Part shown: positions 1 through 4,489 of the stretch, piece after piece | Layout of the letters: each line of letters begins with the position of its first letter | Numbering within the stretch: position 1 is the stretch's first letter | Assembly (NCBI GenBank): GCA_029263635.1 | Contig: JAJUFY010000065.1 | Coordinates: 1-9,589, forward strand | Reading direction: 5' to 3' | Length of the DNA: 9,589 bases | From: Ectothiorhodospiraceae bacterium | Lineage (GTDB): Bacteria; Pseudomonadota; Gammaproteobacteria; Nitrococcales; AK92 | The notes under the pieces: model-generated | Told to the model about the DNA's origin: nothing | The model's input: only the letters and a program-made list of their open reading frames with translations | Databases searched by the model: none | Translations under genes and position numbers: made by a program

Positions 1-447
1 CTGGCCCAGCTGCAGCAGGCGGCCGAAGGCGCCATCGAACGCTTCGCCGCCGCACTGCGCGCCCTGGACAGTCCCCCGAGCCTGCGGCAGCTGTACCAGC
101 TCTGGCTGACGGCTGCCGAATCCGCCTACGAGGAAGTCCTGGCGAGCGAGGAATTCGCCCAGGCGACGGGCCGGCTCACCAATGCCTGGAGCGAGCTGCT
201 GCTGATCCTGCAGGAAGACCTGGACGGCATGCTGCGGTCCACCGGGCTGCCGACCCGCCGCGAGCTGACCGAAACCCAGGCTCAGATCCACGAACTGCGC
301 CGGGAACAGCGCCGCCGCGAGCGGGAACTGCGGGCCGATCTGGATGCGCTGCGCGCGCGGCTGGATGCCGCGGAGCTGCAGCCGTCGCCGCCTAAAGCCC
401 CGGCGCGCCGGGCAGCGCCACGCAAGCGAGCGCCGGGCGATGTTTGA
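1..447 (+). CDS. phaE: Class III PHA synthase subunit PhaE (3' part, start outside window)
   Basis: Frame 1 is open from the first base to a TGA at 445-447, giving the last 148 residues of a longer protein. PhaE is the non-catalytic partner that class III PhaC needs for activity at the PHA granule surface. The match rests on the pattern LRQLYQLWLTAAESAYEEV (about residues 28-46 of the fragment), then the signature GLPTRREL (about 81-88), then a charged helix of R/E/L heptads (about 95-124) that looks like a coiled coil, and a Pro/Ala/Lys/Arg-rich tail. This is the usual order at the C-terminus of PhaE (PF09712-type). The stop overlaps the phaC start by 8 nt, so the two subunits are probably translationally coupled and made in balance. 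A plain coiled-coil protein is unlikely given the phaC neighbour. The N-terminal part cannot be assessed. Confidence 0.9.
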   Translation: MAQLQQAAEGAIERFAAALRALDSPPSLRQLYQLWLTAAESAYEEVLASEEFAQATGRLTNAWSELLLILQEDLDGMLRSTGLPTRRELTETQAQIHELRREQRRRERELRADLDALRARLDAAELQPSPPKAPARRAAPRKRAPGDV

Positions 448-1501
448 CACGGCACGGCTGGCGGATGAACTGGATCAGATGCGGGCGCGGCTCCGGCAGC
501 TGAGCGCAGCCGCCCGCGAGCTGAAGCTGCCGAGCGGCCCGGCGACGCCGCACGAAGAGCTCTGGCGCTCCGGCACTGCCCGCCTCTACCGCTACCCGGC
601 ACCGGACGGCAGCGAGGGGCCGCCGCTGCTGGTGGTCTATTCGCTGGTCAACCGCCCGGACATCCTCGACTTCACGCCGCAGCGCTCCGTGCTCGCCAGC
701 CTGCGCGAGACCGGCAGCAGCGTCTACCTGCTGGACTGGGGGCGACCCGCCTCGGGCGACCGCCATCTCGCCCTCGAGGATTATATCGACGGCCTGCTCT
801 ACGATGCCGTCGCCCACATCCGCCACCGGCACGGCGGCGCTCCGGTCGCGCTGCTCGGCGTCTGCCAGGGCGGCACGCTGAGCCTGTGCTACGCCGCGCT
901 CTATCCGGAGCATGTCCGCGGGCTGATCACCCTGGTCACGCCGGTGGACTTTCATGCCGGCAACGCCAGCCTGTACCACCTGTCCAAGTACGTCGACTTC
1001 GACCGCTTCGTCGATGCCTATGGCCTGGTCCCGGCCAATCTGCTGAATGTCGCCTACGTCGGCCTCAAGCCGTTCCGCATCCTCTCCCAGCGCTATGTGG
1101 ACATGCTCGATATCGCCGAAGATCCGACCGCGCTGGCCGACTTCATGCGCATGGAGCAGTGGATGTACGACAGCCCCGACCAGGCCGGCGAGGCATTCCG
1201 CCAGTTCGCCAAGCGGTTCTACCAGGACAACGACCTGGTCCACGACCGGCTCTCGCTCGCCGGCCGGCCGGTGCGGCTTAGCCGCCTCAGCATGCCGGTG
1301 CTCAACATCTACGCTCGCGATGACCATCTGGTCCCGCAGGCCTCGGCGCTGGCGCTGGGCGAGCATGTCCCGGCCGACCGCTACCGGAGCATCGAATTTC
1401 GCGGCGGCCATCTGGCCGTGTTCGTGACACGCCGCGCCCATACCCAGCTCTATCCGGCTGTCGGTGACTGGCTGCGGTCGCTGCCGGCGGCTTCCGCCTA
1501 G
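440..1501 (+). CDS. phaC: Class III poly(3-hydroxyalkanoate) synthase catalytic subunit PhaC
   Basis: PhaC polymerises (R)-3-hydroxyacyl-CoA, mainly 3-hydroxybutyryl-CoA, into PHA with release of CoA. The 353-residue product has class III length (about 355), much shorter than class I/II enzymes. It is an alpha/beta hydrolase with the lipase-like box GVCQGG holding the nucleophile Cys142, Asp295 in DDHLVP and His324 in RGGHLAVF. The C-D and D-H spacings (153 and 29) equal those I recall for the A. vinosum triad (C149, D302, H331). This supports the ATG at 440 over the longer in-frame opening at 344, which lies inside phaE. There is no strong Shine-Dalgarno sequence, which fits translational coupling to phaE through the 8-nt overlap. 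The order here is phaE-phaC. The triad is intact and the gene looks functional. Confidence 0.96.
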   Translation: MFDTARLADELDQMRARLRQLSAAARELKLPSGPATPHEELWRSGTARLYRYPAPDGSEGPPLLVVYSLVNRPDILDFTPQRSVLASLRETGSSVYLLDWGRPASGDRHLALEDYIDGLLYDAVAHIRHRHGGAPVALLGVCQGGTLSLCYAALYPEHVRGLITLVTPVDFHAGNASLYHLSKYVDFDRFVDAYGLVPANLLNVAYVGLKPFRILSQRYVDMLDIAEDPTALADFMRMEQWMYDSPDQAGEAFRQFAKRFYQDNDLVHDRLSLAGRPVRLSRLSMPVLNIYARDDHLVPQASALALGEHVPADRYRSIEFRGGHLAVFVTRRAHTQLYPAVGDWLRSLPAASA

Positions 1502-1596
1502 CCCCCGGCCATTCTCTCTGCGCCCGAAGGCAGCCTCTCCCAGCAATTTCCGGCATTAAGGCATTGGATAAAAGCGGGCTGCGGTAACGGCATTTT

Positions 1597-1624
1597 GGGC
1601 GGCCGCGCCCTGCTGCAGCGCAGC
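1597..1624. promoter_or_regulatory. Two small hairpins with a CTGC-N3-GCAG motif downstream of phaC
   Basis: Two adjacent hairpins lie about 100 bp after phaC: GGGCG-gccg-CGCCC (1597-1610) and GCTGC-agc-GCAGC (1612-1624). The second contains CTGCAGCGCAG (1613-1623), an exact CTGC-N3-GCAG match, the form I recall being reported for PhaR sites in alphaproteobacteria. It sits just upstream of the possible promoter at 1636-1663. It could be a PhaR operator, or simply an RNA hairpin at the end of the phaEC message. The same 8-base pattern also occurs by chance inside a coding region of this window (7769-7779), so the motif alone is weak evidence. Confidence 0.3.
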
Positions 1625-1635
1625 ATAAAAACTTC

Positions 1636-1663
1636 TTGCAAATCAGCTGATAGACGGTAAAGT
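1636..1663 (+). promoter_or_regulatory. Possible sigma70-type promoter between phaC and phaB
   Basis: TTGCAA (1636-1641), a 16-bp spacer and TAAAGT (1658-1663) match the -35 and -10 consensus at four of six positions each. The surrounding bases are AT-richer than the flanking genes. If used, transcription would start near 1670 and run into the terminator at 1847-1877 without passing through any convincing open reading frame. The match is moderate and could be fortuitous. Confidence 0.3.
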
Positions 1664-1669
1664 CGCTAC

Positions 1670-1877
1670 ATGGGCCGATGGCCATGCGTATCCCCAAACG
1701 GGGTCAGGAGAGGCGACGCCCCGTCTAATGGCGACGCCAGGAGGAGTGAGACGGCTCGCAGAAGCCGCAATACATGAAGCGCTCCCGCTCTTCGAGGGCG
1801 ACAATAATTAATAACAGGCAATAATAAGAAGAGCGCGGACCTGCCAGGGAGTAAACAATACGTTACTCCCTTTTTTT
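1670..1877 (+). ncRNA. Candidate small RNA (or long phaEC 3' UTR) ending at an intrinsic terminator
   Basis: This stretch of about 208 nt has no credible reading frame but many local pairings: CCCC-aaac-GGGG (1692-1703), a repeated GGCGACGCC (1712-1720 and 1730-1738) whose halves can pair with each other, CCGTCT with AGACGG (1721-1726 and 1749-1754), CGGCT with AGCCG (1752-1756 and 1763-1767), and CGCTCTTC with GAAGAGCG (1786-1793 and 1828-1835) around an AT-rich loop. It ends in a strong terminator. GGA triplets occur at 1707, 1740, 1743, 1837 and 1848, with two in tandem between the CCGTCT/AGACGG arms, as in CsrA/RsmA-binding RNAs, but five is few for a CsrB-type sponge. I do not recognise the family. 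It may equally be the 3' UTR of phaEC. The 5' end is only a guess from the promoter at 1636-1663. Confidence 0.35.
1847..1877 (+). terminator. Rho-independent terminator downstream of phaEC
   Basis: Perfect 8-bp stem GGGAGTAA/TTACTCCC (1847-1854 and 1863-1870) with an 8-nt loop, followed at once by seven T. This is a classic intrinsic terminator on the plus strand. It ends transcripts from phaEC or from a small RNA starting after phaC. It lies 346 nt beyond the phaC stop, further than usual for a gene's own terminator. The minus strand has no T-run after this stem, so it should not serve phaB. Confidence 0.9.
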
Positions 1878-1886
1878 GCCTGCCGG

Positions 1887-1918
1887 ATGCTGCTCTGCAG
1901 CATCGCTGCAGAGCGCAT
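1887..1918. terminator. Long hairpin between the convergent phaC and phaB units, possible phaB terminator
   Basis: GCTCTGCAGC (1892-1901), loop ATC, GCTGCAGAGC (1905-1914) is a perfect 10-bp inverted repeat. It extends by ATGC/GCAT (1887-1890 and 1915-1918) with one bulged T. It starts 12 bases beyond the phaB stop on the minus strand and would be very stable in RNA. Neither strand has a T-run behind it, so it is not a standard intrinsic terminator. It may stop phaB transcription with a factor, protect the 3' end, or bind a protein: it carries TGC/GCA half-sites like the dyads near phaR and phaB. Confidence 0.45.
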
Positions 1919-1930
1919 TCCCTCAGTCCA

Positions 1931-2677
1931 TTAGAAGCTGCAGAACTGCGCCCCGTTGACCGGAATCATGGCGCCGTTGATGAAGTCGGCGTCATCGGCA
2001 ACCAGGAACACCACCACCCGGGCGATATCGTGCGGCTGCCCCATACGACCGCCCGGCAGGCTGTTGACGATGCCCTGACGCACGTCCTCCGGGATCGCCG
2101 CCGTCATCTCAGTCTCGATGTAGCCGGGGGCGATCGAGTTGGCGGTGATGTTCTTGCGCGCGCCTTCCTTCGCCAGCGCCATGGTGAAGCCATGGATGCC
2201 GGCCTTGGCGGTGGAGTAGTTGGTCTGGCCGAACTGGCCGGTCTGGCCGTTGATCGAGGAGATGTTGACGATGCGCCCGAAGCCGCGCTCGCGCATGCCC
2301 TCGATGAACTGCCGGGTAACGTTGAAAGCGCCGGTGAGGTTAATGCCGATCACCGCGTCCCAGTTGCTCTTGTCCATCTTGTGGAGGAAGCCGTCACGGG
2401 TAATGCCGGCGCAGTTGACCAGGACGTCGACCGGGCCGTACTCGGCTTCGACCTGCTTGGCCATGGCCTGGCAGGCATCGAAGTCAGCGACGTTGCACTG
2501 TACCCAGCCGATGTCGTAACCCTCGGCCTTGCGAGCCGCCTGCCATTCCTTGATCTTTTCCTTCTCGGGATCGACGCAGGTGGTCACCACCCGGTAGCCG
2601 GCCGCCGCCAGCTGCTTGCAGATCTCGGTACCGATGCCGCCGTTGCCGCCGGTTACCAATGCGACGCGATTCGCCAT
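1931..2677 (-). CDS. phaB: NADPH-dependent acetoacetyl-CoA reductase PhaB
   Basis: PhaB reduces acetoacetyl-CoA to (R)-3-hydroxybutyryl-CoA with NADPH, the step before PhaC. The 248-residue protein is a classical short-chain dehydrogenase: cofactor motif TGGNGGIG (9-16), NCAG (88-91), Asn113, Ser141 in NISSINGQ, Tyr154 and Lys158 in YSTAK. The stretch QTGQFGQTNYSTAKAGIHGFTMALA and the end AMIPVNGAQFCSF are typical of PhaB rather than FabG, from which it must be distinguished. The ATG at 2677 is preceded by AGGAG with a 7-nt gap. The gene converges on phaEC and follows phaR in the same direction, but a promoter of its own lies 140-170 bp upstream. No phaA is next to it, which is unusual since phaA and phaB are often paired. 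Confidence 0.95.
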   Translation of the reverse strand: MANRVALVTGGNGGIGTEICKQLAAAGYRVVTTCVDPEKEKIKEWQAARKAEGYDIGWVQCNVADFDACQAMAKQVEAEYGPVDVLVNCAGITRDGFLHKMDKSNWDAVIGINLTGAFNVTRQFIEGMRERGFGRIVNISSINGQTGQFGQTNYSTAKAGIHGFTMALAKEGARKNITANSIAPGYIETEMTAAIPEDVRQGIVNSLPGGRMGQPHDIARVVVFLVADDADFINGAMIPVNGAQFCSF

Positions 2678-2738
2678 GCCGTTTCTCCTAGCCCATTTGA
2701 TACACGGGCCAATTGTTCTAACAGGCCCAACCGGCCGC

Positions 2739-2778
2739 TAACGGAACGCGATCATAACGAAGCGATCAGGTTTCGTTA
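2739..2778. repeat. Cluster of TAACGAA repeats in the phaB leader
   Basis: Two tandem near-copies, TAACGGAACGCGATCA (2739-2754) and TAACGAAGCGATCA (2755-2768), differ by two single-base indels. An inverted copy TTCGTTA (2772-2778) makes a perfect 7-bp inverted repeat with 2755-2761 around a 10-nt spacer. A further AACGAA lies at 2842-2847 beside the phaB -35 box. In RNA this would be a hairpin in the roughly 130-nt phaB 5' leader; in DNA it looks like an array of regulator sites. The regulator is unknown. Confidence 0.5.
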
Positions 2779-2787
2779 GCAGCGTAT

Positions 2788-2803
2788 CGTGCAGTGCAGC
2801 ACG
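2788..2803. promoter_or_regulatory. Operator-like inverted repeat at the predicted phaB transcription start, candidate PhaR site
   Basis: CGTGCAGTGCAGCACG is an inverted repeat with 5-bp arms CGTGC/GCACG and a 6-bp centre. Read on the minus strand it contains CTGCACTGCAC, seven of eight fixed bases of CTGC-N3-GCAG. It lies about +4 to +20 from the start predicted from the -10 box at 2814-2819, where a bound repressor would block transcription. PhaR, encoded just upstream, is the natural candidate. Binding is inferred, not shown. Confidence 0.45.
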
Positions 2804-2813
2804 AAAGGCCAGC

Positions 2814-2843
2814 ATCATAGAAACGGCTTGCTTGAACTGTCAA
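2814..2843 (-). promoter_or_regulatory. Sigma70-type promoter of phaB
   Basis: On the minus strand TTGACA (2843-2838) is a perfect -35 box, followed by 18 bp and TATGAT (2819-2814), five of six to the -10 consensus. Predicted start is near 2807, giving a leader of about 130 nt before the phaB ATG. It lies in the gap between phaR and phaB, so phaB can be transcribed independently of phaR. A second TATGAT (2756-2751) downstream has no good -35 partner. Confidence 0.7.
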
Positions 2844-2881
2844 CGAACGGTGAGAGGTTCGGCAGAGCAGGCCTGGCGGGG

Positions 2882-3388
2882 TCAGCGGGATCGCTGCCGG
2901 GCCTTTTCGCCCGTCGCCGCGGAAGAACGCGCGGACTTGCGCTTGGGTTTGCTGAAATCGGTGCCGATACCGGTCATGGCCTGCCACATGGCCAGGTTGC
3001 GCTCGGCGATCTGCGCCAGCATGCTCATCGGCGTGCCTTCCATCAGCGTGCGGGCCTGCTCGCGGAACAGCCGCTGCTGCTCGGCCCACAGCTGCATGCT
3101 CTTCTCCAGGTAGCTGGTCAGCATGTTCTGTTCGCTGCCACCATAGGAGCGGATGACCTGCGCCAGGAGGTCGGCGCTGAAAATCGGCTCGCCTCCTTCC
3201 TCTTCTTCTGCGATGATCTGCAGCAGAACAGTCCGGGTCAGGTCGGCCTTGGTTTTGGCATCGACGACTTCGAACTCGACGCCATCCAGTACCAGGTTCT
3301 TGACGTCTGCAAGCGTGATGTAGCTGCTGATCGCAGTATCGTAGAGACGGCGATTGGGATACTTCTTGATCGTGCGGACGTCTTTCAT
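2882..3388 (-). CDS. phaR: PHA synthesis repressor PhaR
   Basis: PhaR is a repressor that, in studied bacteria, binds both DNA and PHA granules and represses phasin and PHA genes until polymer forms. The N-terminus has the family hallmark IKKYPNRRLYDT (7-18) followed by SSYITLADVKNLVLDG (21-36), the PHB/PHA accumulation regulator DNA-binding domain (about 1-63). A second region follows, GEPIFSADLLAQVIRSYGG (66-84), of PHB_acc type, then amphipathic helix, then a basic tail rich in Lys, Arg and Ser (147-168). I chose the ATG at 3388 (168 aa) because it starts close to the conserved motif and has GGGA about 10 nt upstream. In-frame ATGs at 3403 and 3412 are possible and add 5 or 8 residues. The gene is divergent from an HDOD gene and lies upstream of phaB. 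Confidence 0.93.
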   Translation of the reverse strand: MKDVRTIKKYPNRRLYDTAISSYITLADVKNLVLDGVEFEVVDAKTKADLTRTVLLQIIAEEEEGGEPIFSADLLAQVIRSYGGSEQNMLTSYLEKSMQLWAEQQRLFREQARTLMEGTPMSMLAQIAERNLAMWQAMTGIGTDFSKPKRKSARSSAATGEKARQRSR

Positions 3389-3484
3389 GGTTACGTGTCC
3401 CATCCGCAGCATGGCGGATCAATACCGGCCTCGGCTCGAAGATGCGGATCGCCGCCATGACGCGACGCAACATCACAACAATCA

Positions 3485-3514
3485 AAGATAGACAGCGCTT
3501 CGAGAGGCTGTCAA
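3485..3514 (-). promoter_or_regulatory. Sigma70-type promoter of phaR
   Basis: On the minus strand TTGACA (3514-3509), an 18-bp spacer and TATCTT (3490-3485) form a good promoter. The start would be near 3478, leaving a leader of about 90 nt before the chosen phaR ATG. A TGC-rich dyad lies 16 bp upstream of the -35 box. Confidence 0.65.
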
Positions 3515-3529
3515 GCATTTCACTTCACT

Positions 3530-3556
3530 GCAACATGCAGTTTTGTGCATTGTTGC
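3530..3556. promoter_or_regulatory. TGC-rich dyad in the phaR/HDOD intergenic region, candidate PhaR autoregulatory site
   Basis: GCAACATGCA (3530-3539), a 6-bp spacer, and TGCATTGTTGC (3546-3556) form a 10-bp inverted repeat broken only by one extra T. Its TTGC/TGCA/GCAA content resembles the TGC-rich PhaR-binding sequences I recall from phasin and phaR promoters of other bacteria. It lies between the phaR -35 box and the start of the divergent HDOD gene, so it could control either or both. PhaR autoregulation is known in other species; binding here is inference. Confidence 0.5.
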
Positions 3557-3593
3557 CATTCCATGACCGCCGCACTGCCAGCCCGGAAACGCC

Positions 3594-4412
3594 ATGAGTT
3601 ACGACCTGACCGCAACGCTGCGCGCGCTACCGCCGTTACCGGTCCTCGCGCAAGAAATCCTGATGACCGTCATCGACGACTATGCCGACCTTGCCACGCT
3701 GACCGCCAAGATCAGCCGGGAACCGAGCATTGCCGGACGCGTGGTCGGCATCGCCAACTCGGCGCTGTTCACGGGGATGAGGCCGGTGCTGTCGATCGAA
3801 GGCGCCGTCGTGCGTCTGGGCCTGCAGCGGGTGCGCATGCTGGCGATGTCGGCGCTGCTCGCCGAGCAGTTCGACCCCCGCCGTTGCCCGCCCTTCAAGC
3901 CGGCGCGGTACTGGTACCATGCCATCAGCACCGCCAACTGCGCGTCCCGCCTCGCGCGGTTCGATCCCGAGCTGGATCCGGACATCGCCTACCTCGCCGG
4001 ACTGCTGCACAACATCGGCGTGCTGCTGCTTGCCAACGTGGCCCCGCAGCCGCTGGCCGAGGCGCTTGCCGAGCGTGAGAAAGCGCCGGAGCGGCCGCTG
4101 GCCGAGCTGCTGCGCGAACGCCTGAATACCGACCACCGCGAGGCGGGGCGGCAGCTGCTGGCCAGCTGGGGCTTGCCGGACCAGATCGCTGCCACAGCCG
4201 GCGCCGGCGAGGGCGCTTCCACCGAACCGCAGCAGCGGCTGCACCGGATCGTGCAGTTCTGCGCCCAGTGGACGGCGACCGACTACGCCGAGCTGCCCGA
4301 CCACGACTGGTCGCTGCTGCCCCCGAAGCAGCTCGAGGCACTCGCCGAACGCGGCCACGCCGAGCGCGAGCAGCTGCAGGCAGTCGCCCGCCTGCTGGCA
4401 GCTCGGGACTAG
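3594..4412 (+). CDS. Stand-alone HDOD domain protein with an HN in place of HD
   Basis: The 272-residue protein is a single HDOD domain (about 5-200) and a shorter helical C-terminus. HDOD proteins are regulatory relatives of HD phosphohydrolases, often linked to cyclic-di-GMP or stress signalling. Seen here are LPPLPVLAQEIL (12-23), IANSALF (53-59), the helix AVVRLGLQRVRMLAMSALL (71-89), YLAGLLHNIGVLLL (133-146) and HREAGRQLLASWGLP (181-195), all in the family order. The usual HD pair is His139-Asn140, so metal-dependent hydrolysis is unlikely, as is common in this family. The ATG at 3594 has GGA 9 nt upstream. It is divergent from phaR and shares the intergenic region with the TGC-rich dyad. 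A role in PHA control is possible but unproven. No signal peptide or membrane segment is visible. Confidence 0.85.
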   Translation: MSYDLTATLRALPPLPVLAQEILMTVIDDYADLATLTAKISREPSIAGRVVGIANSALFTGMRPVLSIEGAVVRLGLQRVRMLAMSALLAEQFDPRRCPPFKPARYWYHAISTANCASRLARFDPELDPDIAYLAGLLHNIGVLLLANVAPQPLAEALAEREKAPERPLAELLRERLNTDHREAGRQLLASWGLPDQIAATAGAGEGASTEPQQRLHRIVQFCAQWTATDYAELPDHDWSLLPPKQLEALAERGHAEREQLQAVARLLAARD

Positions 4413-4430
4413 ACAGGCCGATCGGGCTCG

Positions 4431-4455
4431 CGGCGCACCGGTTAGCCGGGCGCCG
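4431..4455. terminator. Strong GC hairpin between the convergent HDOD gene and pabB
   Basis: CGGCGC, a bulged A, CCGG, loop TTAG, CCGG, GCGCCG: a 10-bp stem with one bulge in the 77-bp gap between two convergent stop codons. There is no T-run on either strand, so it is not a canonical intrinsic terminator, but its place and strength suggest it helps to end transcription from both sides or protects the 3' ends. Confidence 0.4.
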
Positions 4456-4489
4456 CCCTGTAACAGGCATCTCCCGCACGCGCCGCCCG

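Noticed and set aside
392..1546. 384-codon minus-strand open frame opposite phaC
   Set aside because: Exactly antisense to phaC, whose catalytic triad and family match are clear. The frame is open only because of high GC and codon bias; its product shows no domain.
1747..1809. Small reading frame with AGGAGGAG directly before a GTG in the phaC-phaB gap
   Set aside because: The Shine-Dalgarno-like sequence touches the GTG, leaving no spacing. The next ATG (1774) is too far away and gives about 16 codons without recognisable content.
1670..1877. Known riboswitch, 6S RNA, SRP RNA, tmRNA or tRNA in the phaC-phaB gap
   Set aside because: I compared remembered consensus features by eye and none fitted; there is also no gene downstream on the plus strand for a riboswitch to control.
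3545..4078. 177-codon plus-strand frame overlapping the HDOD start
   Set aside because: Different frame from the HDOD domain, Arg/Ala-rich and without motifs.
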